A stretch of DNA of 64,000 bases. Origin: Guyanagaster necrorhizus. Its lineage: Eukaryota; Basidiomycota; Agaricomycetes; Agaricales; Physalacriaceae. A program made the position numbers and the translations under genes. Positions 11,337 through 22,118 of this stretch are shown here, piece after piece. The stretch spans positions 145,383-209,382 of the forward strand of contig NW_025064888.1 of NCBI RefSeq assembly GCF_019112545.1, written 5' to 3'. The notes under the pieces are model-generated. The model made no database searches, was not told the DNA's origin, and saw nothing but the letters and a program-made list of their open reading frames with translations. Each line of letters begins with the position of its first letter. Position 1 is the stretch's first letter.

Positions 11337-12166
11337 AGACAAGACAAGGAGGGGTGCAGCGGTTCTTGTACGTCCATTTGATGCAGTACTTTTGTACTTG
11401 GACAGTTATTTGCAGCCCTTCAGGTCTCACAAGGTTCAATATATATCCGAGATTGAACATTCGGGTCACTGACGACTTTTTGAGGTACGCTTCGACATGT
11501 AAATGGCCCAGTCACTCTCGGATTGGGTATGGTCGATCATGGAAAGGCCGAGGCACATTTGATCGTGACACTGGCTTCCCTTCCACCCTAAGCGGTATTT
11601 ACCAAGACTCTAGCTCGCCGGTATGTTTTATCACTTGTAACTTTTGGAGCACAGAAGCTGCTGATTTCTGCAAGTAGCTCGGCTTCCGACGGTCGTACAT
11701 CTTCGCAGTAGTAAGTTTTCACGATATCGAATGACAGTTGCCTACTGCCCAATCATCGCTTAGTGTTCTCGTTCCCCTTTCCAGCCCTTTGGGAAATCCG
11801 CATAAAACGGGCTCGGTTCTCCACGACCCTCGACGGATGCAGCATGGAACGATATACAGGGCTGTAATTCATGGCTGCAGTTCTCTCATTCGACATCAGT
11901 CGGCCACCCTTCATATGCATCATAACTCTGTTCTGTCAGGGAAATGCAAAGCCTCGCTGGTTCCATGCAAGTTGGTGGGTTCTTCCCGGAGAGGAACTAG
12001 AAGACTGACTGAATTATATGGCGGCTGAGGCTATTTCGGGGATCTCGGATCCAAGCGTTACGGCGTATAAGCTTTATGTTTGTCTATATTTGATCCGGAG
12101 GCTGCTGACTTGCCTCGGTGGCCATGCATCGTGGTGTCCTCACTCACCGTCATAATCCAGAACGTC
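11337..12166. other. Intergenic, no gene recognised
   Basis: This lies between the tautomerase-like gene (minus strand) and TAF12 (plus strand), so it holds both 5' flanks. Short open frames up to 107 codons show no recognisable motif. A non-coding 5' exon of TAF12 could lie here, because an acceptor-like TCCAG sits just before its start codon. Confidence 0.5.
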
Positions 12167-13304
12167 ATGGAGAACGGAAACCAGAAGAACCCCACGGTAA
12201 TTGATGTCCTCAACTCTCTGTTGAAGGCGCAAACAGGCCAGGAAGTCTCTGAGCAAAATGTCGCCCAACTCCTCATCAGCAACATGACGACACTAGTTCA
12301 ACAAGGGAAGCTCAGTCAGCAGCAAATCCTCCAGGCGTGTTTTCTGTGTAATTTTGGGTTCTTTTGTTGGAATAACATATTTGGCGTGGTGTAGCTGAAA
12401 CGGTATGCTGATCAGCACAAGAATAACCCTACTGTACCCTCTTCGACGGGGACACCTACGGCTTCTACATCGGCTGCTACACAGTCAAATCATCCAGCGT
12501 TCAAAGGAGCGACAGACTCGGTGCCTAATCTTGCAAACACTCCCTCGGAAACCGCTTATCCTATAAGCGCAAACCTCAATCATATAACGAATCCAGGAGC
12601 CGTACAATGGACACAACCGCGACCGACAGTGACGGGTGGCATTCCAAGTGGGCGTATCTCTGGTGCGCCACGATCCACCTCGTTTCTCAATCTGTGGGAT
12701 TCATGTGCTTCCTCCGTCAGGTACCCCTGCGCAGATTGCTCGACCGGCCGATGATTCGACAATGTTGTCTTTGGATGACAATCGATCACGGCGCAAAAAC
12801 ACACCTGGAGATCAGAGTATGCGACGAACAATACAAGATTTAGTGGCGAGTGTGGATCCGAACGTGAAGATCGAGCCAGACGTAGAAGATGTTCGTGCAC
12901 TTTGCTTTCGATGTTTTCCACACCAATGATTTGTTTCAGCTACTTTTATCGATAGCAGACGAATTCATAGATTCGGTAACAAATTTCTCATGCCGACTAG
13001 CGAAGCACAGAGGTGGAGATACGCTGGAGGTTCGTGATTTACAGCTACATCTTGGTGAGTGTTTTCTCTGGATATGATATACTACGCTATGGTCCCGGTT
13101 GAACTCTCGCTAGAACGAAATCACAATATTCGAATACCTGGATTTGCCTCTGACGAAACACGCATATCTCTGTCGCAGTCATCAGTTGCTCCCGTTGCCC
13201 CTGCACCACAGGCTAAAAAGATAACGCAAGGAACCCATATGACACTACGGAGTCAGCGTCTAAATCAAGTCCAGCAGGCCAAGAGAGAGGCCAAGTTGAT
13301 GTGA
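12167..13304 (+). CDS. TAF12: TFIID/SAGA subunit TAF12
   Basis: TAF12 is a histone-fold protein shared by TFIID and SAGA, where it pairs with TAF4 or Ada1. The histone fold is at the C-terminal side: DLVASVDPNVKIEPDVEDLL, then IADEFIDSVTNFSCRLAKHR, then TLEVRDLQLHLERNHNIRIP and GFASDE, very close to other TAF12 proteins. The N-terminal part has a glutamine-rich helix (LVQQGKLSQQQILQ) and a low-complexity Pro/Ser/Thr linker. Intron 1 (12335-12394) appears to use a GC donor (CAG/GCGTGT), as no GT donor keeps the frame. The stop at 13302 overlaps a GTGAGT donor-like site, so a further exon is possible. The start at 12167 is the first ATG that leads into conserved sequence. Confidence 0.88.
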
Positions 13305-13380
13305 GTGCCTGCGGAGTAGTCAGTAGTACATCTGGATGGGCTCATAGTTGTATGCATACATTTCCTGTAATACTATACTG

Positions 13381-14444
13381 TTATGCCAGAATGGCGTATT
13401 CAAGTGTCGTTCCAATACCCCGCCATCCGGTCTTAGCACCGATGGTCTGTGACATGCGACGCGTGTCTGCTAGAGCCTTGGAGATGAAGTTGGGGTCAGT
13501 GAGGGGGGTCATATCATCGCGCTTTGGAAGACGCTATGAACAAATATCAGCAAAGAACGGCATTGAAGGAGGGTGATCTACATCTTTGATCACGTCGTAG
13601 GGTGCCTCCCAGCCGCTGGTCTCTCTAATGACCATGGGAGGCTCCGACGAGAATGAATGATAAAGTCTTGCGTCCCATGTACGAAAGAGTACATTGTCGA
13701 CCCGAAGGGTGAATCGGCAAAGAATAAAGATGCACGTCGGCATAACACGCTAAATCGCGCGTGAGCTCCGCCACAGTCAAAGGGATATGTCGGCCTACAA
13801 TCCTCACAAGAAGTGCTGACGACCCATTGTCGTGCAGCTCGTCCTCGAACAAAGGTATCTCAGCGTAGAACAGGATCGGGTCGGGTCGAGTTAGCTCAGC
13901 AATGGGGATGTTGTACGCTGAATCAGCGTCTTCTGAGAGAATCCACGATGGCACAAAGCCGGATTCATCAGCTTCCATGTGTCCTGTGTACATCGTGGTA
14001 TATGTCCAGTCATAAGGCTTGGTCGCAACGGTCTTGGGCATCGTGAGATTGGACGATGGGTCGGTTCTGGGCTCGATTGAGATCATTGCCAGTACACAAG
14101 ATAGCTGAGAGGAGGGCGCACCGACTTTTCAGCCAAGCGTCGGCGTAGTTAACCTTGACGCCGCCATCACCATCGTCGAGCTCGCCCTTTTTCACGAAGC
14201 CCAAAGCGTCCGCGGCAGTAAATGAGTACTTCAACCCAGAAGGACGGTGCTCCAACGTCAGGATATTATTACCAAAGGTCATTTCAGGTAGAGGGATACC
14301 TAGAGAGCCCTGGATGGCGTCGCACTCAAAGGCATTGGATATTGGGTTCGTGGACGCGGTAATGACCCAGCTGTTGACATGAATAGAGCGTGAATTGGGC
14401 GATTCGAAGAGTTTGTGCTCCGGCACTAAGAATGCTGCAGACAT
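13381..14444 (-). CDS. TIP41: TIP41-like regulator of PP2A-type phosphatases
   Basis: Tip41 binds PP2A-family catalytic subunits or their partner Tap42 and links them to TOR signalling. Conserved pieces in order: VNSWVITASTNPISNA, LPEMTFGNNILTLEH, FTAADALGFV, VKVNYADAW, PYDWTYTT, LTRPDPILFYAEIPLFEDEL, DNGSSALLVRI, VMPTCIFILCRFTLRVDNVL and RTWDARLYHSF. Four exons can be joined. The start chosen is MSAAFLVPEH; an upstream in-frame GTG at 14567 is not a start. The last exon ends TTLEYAILA. It is head-to-head with the dynein light intermediate chain gene, with 152 bp between start codons. Confidence 0.93.
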
Positions 14445-14596
14445 GATTGCGTCAAGGTGGCTGGGCGCCGTGGGCGACGACAGCGAGGATGAGGTCGACG
14501 TCGTTTCGAACAATGGGCAATTGTCGGAATTTGAATACAAAAATAGAATCGAACGGGCAACGTGCACACATGTAACTTGCTTTCATACTACTCTCG
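14445..14596. promoter_or_regulatory. Probable shared promoter of TIP41 and dynein light intermediate chain
   Basis: Only 152 bp separate the divergent start codons at 14444 (minus) and 14597 (plus). Both promoters must lie here or reach into the neighbouring gene. I see no clear TATA box. Confidence 0.5.
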
Positions 14597-16527
14597 ATGA
14601 ATTCACGACCTACATCGCCAGAGGCACCTCCTCAGGACTTATGGTGAAGACCGTCTACGGTTACCGGTTGAAAATGTTCTGACAGCGTGCAGGTCGTCCA
14701 TTCTTGATTCCGTCTCGTCGTCGCGTTCAATAAATTCTAAACAAATCCTTTTGTTGGGCCAACCATCAGCAGGCAAATCCACGCTTGCTTCTGCGCTGTT
14801 GCAAAAACCACTGGATAGCGATGGCAAGGAGGATCGCAAAGTTGATTTTGCTTTGGGATATGATTTTGCGGATGTAAGAGATGATGCAGGCGAAGGTTTG
14901 TAGCTTCAATTCTTTGGTCTGTTACTGGTGTATATTCACAGATACTATCAAGATACTCTTGCTAGACTGTCGGTATACACCGTTCCATCGTCCAATCTCT
15001 CCTATACTGCTCTTCTTCCACATTTTCTACCGCCGCGGACGTGTTTACCGCATACCCTTGTTATGATTGTGCTGGACTGGACGCGTCCTTGGACCTTTAT
15101 AGAGGAGCTAGAAATTTGGTTCAAATGGATCGACGACTGGGTCAAGAGCGATGACTCTCGCGAGGCGCAGATTGCAAGAGAAGAAGGCCGCGAACGGTGT
15201 GAGTGTTGTCTTACAATCCTAATTTCTTCTGTTTATATTTCTACAGTGCAGTCGCATCTACAACACTACACGGAGCCGTCAAGTGACCCAATACCTGCGA
15301 CGTCAACATTAAGTTCAAGCACTCTATTGCCACTTGGCTCCGGGACATTCACTCACAATACAGCTGGGGTCCCAATCATTGTTACATGCACCAAAGCCGA
15401 TCTTATCGATGAAGGACACGATCTTGTAGCCGGAGCCTCGGGGATGGGTGGTATGGTGAAAGGTACGGGTGGAGAATGGGAAGAAAGAACCGACGGGATT
15501 ATGCAAGTTCTGCGGACGATATGTCTGAAATGTAAGGCTGCTCGGTATTTCGTGGCATCATTCACTGAGCATAGATTTATAGATGGAGCTGCATTGTTTT
15601 ACACTACGCCTCTACCTACCACGCTACAGGTATTGCGGCACTACGCGCTGCATTTACTTTTCGCGCCACCCGCTCCCTCACCCGCTGTGGTTGCTGGAGG
15701 GGAGGCTTCTGCTACAGTCAGGAATCCTTTTCCTTTCATGCATAAGCCAAACCCTTTAGACCGAGACCATCTCTTTATCCCGGCAGGATGGGACAGCTGG
15801 GGAAAAATAGAAGTCGTGCGACCATTTGAACCTAGGGCGTGGGGCGAGGCATGGGAAAGGGACTTGGAAGCTGGGTACGACCCAGCGTCTCACGAGATGG
15901 GGGCTAAGAAGATGTTCCAGGCTTTAGTCCCCGATCAGGGTACGAAGGTATATTTCGTTATGTTTCTCGTAGAACCGCCCACTGACAACCACAAAGCCTC
16001 CGCCACTACCGCCATTCAACAGTCCTGTTCCCGAGCAAACTTTTCTTCTGAAAAATTACGAGGAAAATCTCAAAAAGTCAGACCGAGATCCTCGAGGTGC
16101 ATTCCGCAATCCCGCAGAACTGGAAGGGGCGACTGCAGGTATTGTCGGTCCGTTGGGAAGCAGCAGCTTCAATCTTCCGAATGTTGTTCGGGCACTGTCT
16201 GAGATGGAGATGGGCAGCAATAGCGGTGGTGGTCCATCAAGTTCAAGTGTCACAGACGCTGCTGCGAGGAGACTTCCTGGACGGACAACGACGGGGAGAC
16301 CTACAACGTTGGGAACGCAGACATCACCAAGACAGCCTTCATTGCCATCGCTGGGTACTTCTCCAAGTCCTTCTGCGACTGGTGAACAAACGCAGCATGA
16401 AGTTTTGCAGAACTTTTTCCAAAGTCTACTCAGCAACAGGGATCGACCTAGTCCTGCATCTGCGTCTCGCCCAATAGTTAATGGAGCTTCGACGGCTTCG
16501 GTCGGCCAGGATGAGGCAAACTCATGA
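14597..16527 (+). CDS. Cytoplasmic dynein 1 light intermediate chain
   Basis: The light intermediate chain stabilises the dynein heavy chain and links the motor to cargo adaptors. Exon 1 is 14597-14643; after a 49-nt intron the protein continues with KQILLLGQPSAGKSTLASAL, a P-loop at residues 38-46. Next come YDFADV, LARLSVYTVPSS, VMIVLDWTRPWTFIEELEIW, PIIVTCTKADLI, ALFYTTPLPTTLQVLRHY and DRDHLFIPAGWDSWGKI. These are family landmarks of the G-domain-like fold. The C-terminus is a Ser/Pro/Gly-rich tail of about 130 residues with a short helix (HEVLQNFFQSLLS) that resembles the adaptor-binding helix of the family. Six exons with standard borders are needed. Confidence 0.92.
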
Positions 16528-16628
16528 TGTTTTTTCCTTATGTTGCCTTGCCATTCTTACACATGGATGTTCGTTAATTTTGAGTGATATACATCTTGAC
16601 TATGATCCCAATGAGCAGCAACCTTTTA

Positions 16629-17628
16629 TTAATCACTTCTCGCATTCAGCGCAACGACGGTGTCGCAGCCAACATCTTGACTTTCAAGGTGTTCATAATA
16701 GGACACCTGACACGAGGAAACTCGGTGAGGCCTTGCTCATTATAAGGAGAAAACATACCTGGCTGATGTCGACACCATAACCCACCCCTTCACTACCGAC
16801 AAATTTCGGGGCGATGGTTATTATCACTGTATCGACCGAGTCCCGTTCGGCAAGGAAGGACCCAATAACTCGGGCGCCTCCTTCGACCATAAGCGACCGG
16901 ACACCAAGTTCATGAAGCGTCTGTAATACGGACGGAATCGACAGCAATCCTTGAAGGGCTGACGTCAGATCTGAAATGAAGGCCTTGGGTATCTGATGTT
17001 CCACCTTCTGTAGTTTGTACAGGTACAACCCGTGCTCCTGCGGCTTCCAAGGCATCAAGGCGCGACTTCCAAACGTCTTCTTCGGCCTGTGGTTCCTGCG
17101 CGCATAGTACCCAAGGCCGCCTTCCTTTTTCATTTCGGTAACTCTCCAAAAGCTTGCATGTCGTTGGCAGGCGAAGCTGGGAGTCCAAAACTATTGGACG
17201 AGGTAGATTGTAAGGATAATCCTGACCAGAAAGTGGACTTCTAGGCGGAAGATGGCGGGCTGTGATTTGTCTTTCCATCTGAATGCACTTGTTCAGAGCC
17301 TCGGATGCGTACCATTCAACTGCGGGTTATCGTTAACAGCCGTCCCTATTCCAACCAGGATAGCATCATGCATCGTTCTCATCCTATCCTGTGAAAATCA
17401 AAAGGCGGCGCTTGTTGGCGAGAAAAATGGAACAGACCAGTGTGTCATGACCATGCTCTCCTTTCCACTCAGGATGAGCTGTGCGCCATCCTGTCCCGAT
17501 ATTTTCGCATCCAGGGATTGTGCGAATGTTAACGTTACGTTGGGACGCACTGCACTAAGCGTGCGCGGTATGCAACGGTTCAGAATCGATGTTAGAAACT
17601 GAGGTGGTCCTAGATCCATTTCAAGCAT
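16629..17628 (-). CDS. RIB7: 2,5-diamino-6-ribosylamino-pyrimidinone 5'-phosphate reductase (riboflavin synthesis)
   Basis: Rib7 reduces the ribosyl side chain in the second step of fungal riboflavin synthesis. Visible matches to the RibD C-terminal, dihydrofolate-reductase-like fold: RPNVTLTFAQSLDAKISG, LILSGKESMVMTHW, MRTMHDAILVGIGTAVNDNP, LPRPIVLDSQLRLP, LGVRSLMVEGGARVIGSFLA and VDTVIITIAPKFVGSEG. It ends SYYEHLESQDVGCDTVV plus a short tail. Five exons are needed. The intron at 16971-17004 would be only 34 nt, which is unusually short but is the only way I found to restore the frame. It is head-to-head with eIF3m, 84 bp between start codons. Confidence 0.9.
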
Positions 17629-17712
17629 ATCCGGGCCGGGAAGCCGCAGGTTTGATCAAGACATTTACCATTATTTTGCAAGAGCTTCGGCTAAATTTCT
17701 CCCTCGACGTCG
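17629..17712. promoter_or_regulatory. Very short shared promoter region of RIB7 and eIF3m
   Basis: Only 84 bp separate the two divergent start codons, so the core promoters and both 5' leaders must be compressed into this gap or overlap the opposite gene. There is no obvious TATA box. Confidence 0.45.
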
Positions 17713-19260
17713 ATGGCGGTAACAGACTCTATCTCAGTATTCGCAGAGGGGACATTCGAAGAACAGGTATTTCTTATATTATATCCAAGGTATTAGTTGA
17801 ATTCTGTTCCAGATTCAGGAATTAGTCTTCTACATAGTCCGGAATCAAGATGACGAGCGCGCCGTTCTTGTTCGCCCTTTCCAAGATGCTTTCAAAACGG
17901 AAAACGAGACGAAATCTCTCGCAGAGGACACGGAAAGACGCCAGAATATCTTTGCAATGGTTATGGCTGAGGTGAAAGGGCTTGGAGACGGCTCGGATAA
18001 AGGTCCGTATTGCTAGCTAGTCTTTCTTCAAACGATGTTCACTTTGTTTCTTAGAAATCGAAGGATTTTTTAATCTCCTTTTTTCACATATACTTTCACT
18101 TTATTCGTATGACTCACCCAAGACGAAAGAATATGTTATTCAATTGCTTGGAACTGTGGCCTCGGCACCAGCTCAACATACTGCCATCAAATACCGGATG
18201 TAAGACTGCTTCTGCTTTTATATCTAGAGAAACTCAACAAAACAAATTTGCTTAGACTGTCTGATTTCTTCAATGCTCTCCCGAGGACATCACCATTACG
18301 GTATCTCGTCTATAATTCCCTATTGGACATCGCTCCGTCAAACGACGGTATCGAGGCCCTGCAGCTCTCAAGAGCAGAAGTAGAAAAATGGCTCAGTGAA
18401 TGGGACACATCACCTGAAGAGAAAAGCACTTTCTTGAAAAGCATTGTAGATGCCTACGCAAAATCGGGCCAATCGTTAGTCACCTATGATGTCCTCTGCC
18501 GAAGAACCTTCTGTCTTACGTTGCTATAGCACAACGTCTTACGAATACTCGTTGTCATATGTCCGTTCGCTTCCTGCCACTTCAGATGCTGCAAAGGCGG
18601 CAGTTATCGACGTCATCGCTACCGCGCTTCGTCTCCCGTTTATATTTGACTTTGACCCATTATTCAAACTGGATGCAGTCGTAGCAGCCAAAGGCCACGA
18701 TCTTTTCTCTCTTCTCCAGGTCTTCCTCAGTGGTGGTCTATCCGAGTTCAAGGCATGGCAACAAAGTCATTCCGGCGTGCTGGAGAAGTTTGGTATATAC
18801 AATTTTATCATTCTCCGGGGTATTTTCTGAGGGTTGGCATGTAGACCTCGAAGTCACACAATTGGAACGTAAAATCCGACTCCTCACCCTCGCCTCGTTA
18901 GGGTTCCAAAAAGTGGGACAGAATGTTCCTTACTCTAAAATAGCGGAGACGCTACAGGTCGACGCGTCAGAAGTGGAAAAATGGGTTATTGACGGTGTGA
19001 TCTCACATTTCCTTCTATATCCACTGTTCGTCTAAAATTATATTTCAGTCATTCGTGCAGGCTTGCTCTCTGGAAAGCTATCGCAAACGACACAATCTTT
19101 GCATATTATGCGCTCGACAGCACGGACCTTTGAACGGGAGCAGTGGGAGGTTCTCGAAAAGAGGATGTTGGCTTGGAAAGCCGGTCTTGCCGGCGTGCTG
19201 GAAGTCGTTGCTAGTGCTAGGAGACAAAATGGAGTCCATGGGATACCCGCACCTGCCTAA
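17713..19260 (+). CDS. Translation initiation factor eIF3 subunit M
   Basis: eIF3m is a PCI-domain subunit of the eIF3 complex, which binds the 40S subunit. The start MAVTDSISVFAEGTFEEQ is spliced to IQELVFYIVRNQDDERAVLV. Helical-repeat segments follow (FFNLLFSHILSLYSYDSPK, MLSDFFNALPRTSPLRYLVY, SEWDTSPEEKSTFLKSIVDA). The PCI winged helix is near the end: LERKIRLLTLASLGFQKVGQ, VPYSKIAETLQVDASEVEKW and VIRAGLLSGKLSQTTQSLHI. The C-terminus is a helical tail ending GVHGIPAPA. I count about eight exons with short introns, all with standard borders. It is convergent with the DUF2009 gene. Confidence 0.92.
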
Positions 19261-19458
19261 TCAGCATGACAATTCAACTTGTGCATCCAGACGTTACAGT
19301 ATAAATCCGTTTCTAGTGGGAGAGTATTTATCATGTTAGATGTATCTAAGGTGATATCTATGGGCCGTGGGACGTGGGACGTGTGTCAGTGTACCTGTTT
19401 AATGGTTGACCGGAACCGGCGCGAAACAACAATGTGCATTCAAATTCAGTTGGCCGTT

Positions 19459-21622
19459 TTACCATTCGCCGTCGAACCCGATGAAACCTGAAGCTTAACA
19501 TCAGCATCAGAACAATTTCAAAGCACTGCATGAACATACCAGAAAGCAAAAATATCGGGAAATATCTTTTCTTTTCCAGAGTCGAACACCAATTCCACGC
19601 GCTCGTCAATCTTCCGTCTATACAGCTTCCGGCATCAAAGAAATTATCGGCCCCGGATCCATCAAAACCGTGCCGGAAAAAATCTCCTAATATCTCAAGG
19701 ATAAGGTTGTCCGTCGACCCAAACTCATCGTCGATGTATGAGCGCAAGGAAGGCTTGGCTTCTATGGTGGGTATTTGTTGTAGGGTATTACAGATAGGAA
19801 GAAGAATGCGGTAGATCTGAGTGTATTTGTCTATGAAGAGGAGAGCGTTCGGGACGTTGTGATCACCCATATGTACCACGCTGGAACCTATCCATGTCCC
19901 GACGCTTTTCTGAGCTTTATGAAGAATGCTGTGCATCATTCGAGATGTTTTGGGACATGCCTGGACACGGTTAAGTCCTTGACCAGTATCTCGTAAACGG
20001 TAAGGAACGTTTTCAGAGAGCAGATCTTGCTCGGCTAGGAACCAAAGATGGAACATGTCTAGCGAAGATGGTAAGATTTGGGTTTGACGGTGATCTTCGG
20101 GACATACCATGAAGAATTTCCTTCCATAGCGTAAGACTCTGCAGTACGTATGCAAACTGCTTACTATGGTCATGCGATAATCTCGCTCCTCCGCGACCCT
20201 GAGGACAAGTTCAACAGAAACCCATGCCAAGCATTGAAGTTCTTACAGATCGAATAGCCAGACTGGTCTTGTTGTCCTTCGCCTGTGTGGGGTGAAAGTA
20301 CTGCTTGAGGTACGCAATCATACGTTCACATGGATCGCGGTTAGCGCGTAGAAACGCGTGGTTGTCGCCGATACTGTACAGACATTGCCGTACATTCTCT
20401 TGTGAAAGGCCTTTCCGCTCGTAACGAGATGCGAGCGTTTCGATGGCACGCTCCTTGCTTTTAATGTCTTTCTGGATGTCACGCCGGGGCCGACCTTCAG
20501 CGTAGATTTCCTTCGTCGCCACTGTGATGAGATCTTCTCGCAAAAGATCTAAGGCGCCAGCTTCCTCCAGCACTGTGTAGACGGTGTTGATGGGCTTTAC
20601 GCAGGAAAAACTGAGCATGTCCTTTACCTCCGGAGACTGACTGTCCTACAACTCGACATGAGTTGTTATGAAATGTAGGCGGAGAATAGATCCAACCTGG
20701 AGGAGATAGATGAGCTTCCCATAAGTCGTGCGCATCTTATCGGGATTCGTAATCTTGTGCCTCCGGCCGAGTTCGAAAACTCTTTGGTAGAACGTGGCAT
20801 TGGCTTCAAAGTCACGATCCTGGAATAGTTCCTGCCCTTGCTTGTAGTCGGCAGAAAGTAATAGCCCAGACATTATAGCACACAGTTCGCGGATCTGGTT
20901 AACAATTCTTTTCGACTTGGACTGGCCGAAACTGATGGTATCAATCTTGTCTGTGTACTCTGACACTGACAACGCAGCTTCCAGGAGACGAAGATATTTG
21001 CGTTCTGGCAGGGTGAGACGGAGGGGTATGAACTTTGAGCGTTCGACAAACCATTCCCCGCTTTTTTCACCCACTGCAGGCTGAGCACCTAGCGTCAAGG
21101 GAGTAGGACCAACCGTCACGCGTTCCCAGTCGTCATCGTCGGAGTCAGCAACATCCTTGTCGACGTCCATCTACATTCATGAGACAGGAAAAGTATGCAA
21201 GCACGTGGTAACTCACCGATGTCGACTCGTTACCCATCGGCTCTACTTCACTCTTTTCCGGATCCTCTAGCTGTTTGGCCGTGTGTGATTTCCGCGAGCC
21301 CTTTCGATGCTGGGCAGCAAAACAGACTTCACAATATACATCGGTGCATGTTACACATAGGACTTGCGCGGGCTGGTCTAGGCCCGTCTTTAAGCTTAGA
21401 ATGGAAGCAACCAGACCGGAATTTCTTACCTTCGCATTCGATACAAAAACCTTCCGCCAGAGGCTTCTCGGGGGTCTCTTCATCCCAGCCGCTAGCTGGT
21501 GAACCGTTGATACTGGGATGCTCTAATGACTCGTGGTTTTCACCGAGAATATTTTCAAGCGAAAATACGCCGTTTGTCGCTGTCGTCGCCATCGCATTTG
21601 TACTGAGGGTGGCGTTGGACAT
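19459..21622 (-). CDS. B-box zinc-finger protein with DUF2009 domain
   Basis: This is a conserved eukaryotic protein of unknown function. After an N-terminal acidic segment there is a B-box-like zinc site, FCIECEDQPAQVLC followed by CTDVYCEVCFAAQH and KSHTAKQL, with the Cys and His ligands in place. The rest is the DUF2009 domain: LPERKYLRLLEAALSVSEYT, REDLITVATKEIYAEGRPRR, VRQCLYSIGDNHAFLRANRD, YRLRDTGQGLNRVQACPKTS and GDHNVPNALLFIDKYTQIYR. It ends FIGFDGEW after a last short intron. The start MSNATLSTNA is the first ATG upstream of the zinc site. No enzymatic motif is evident, and I cannot assign a role. Confidence 0.85.
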
Positions 21623-22118
21623 TGGACACCAGCAAGCACTTTATGCGTGTTCATTAGTCATCTAAAGGCTTTGAACAACAAGCGTAAATCCTTAATCGGC
21701 CCACTTCCTATTTGCCGACCGAGATCCCTTTTTTCATTTTTTTTTAATTTTGAATTTGCTTAATACCATCATGATGTGCCGCCATATGGAAAGGATTTTT
21801 CTCCAGTGGGCCCACCTTACTGGTCTGCTGAGCATTTCCGACGGATGCCCAGTGAGTACCGTGTACGATGTTCTGGGATCTTGACTGAATGTTATGAAGC
21901 GCACAAAAAGAAAGAAGCAAGCACCGGCAAAACTATTGTTTGACACATGAGGTAAATCAGTGAAATAGGGCGGCCTCAATTACACTATTTCCCATCATCG
22001 GGCAGCATCTCCCCATTCTATATCTAGTTTTGTCCCACGGATGTCCTGAATATAAGGACCGCGCCCTTGGAGTCTCCCACTCCCACTCCTCCACAAAAAC
22101 GCGTCAGGCTGCGCAACG
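21623..22118. other. Intergenic region upstream of two divergent genes
   Basis: It contains the 5' flanks of the DUF2009 gene (minus) and the first sedolisin (plus). A TATAAG-like box lies near 22050, about 70 bp before the sedolisin start, a plausible core promoter. A poly-T tract near 21730-21750 is the only other feature I see. Confidence 0.45.

Noticed and set aside
14010..14567. Longer TIP41 start at 14567
   Set aside because: The first codon there is GTG and the added residues are not conserved; the ATG at 14444 leads straight into family sequence.
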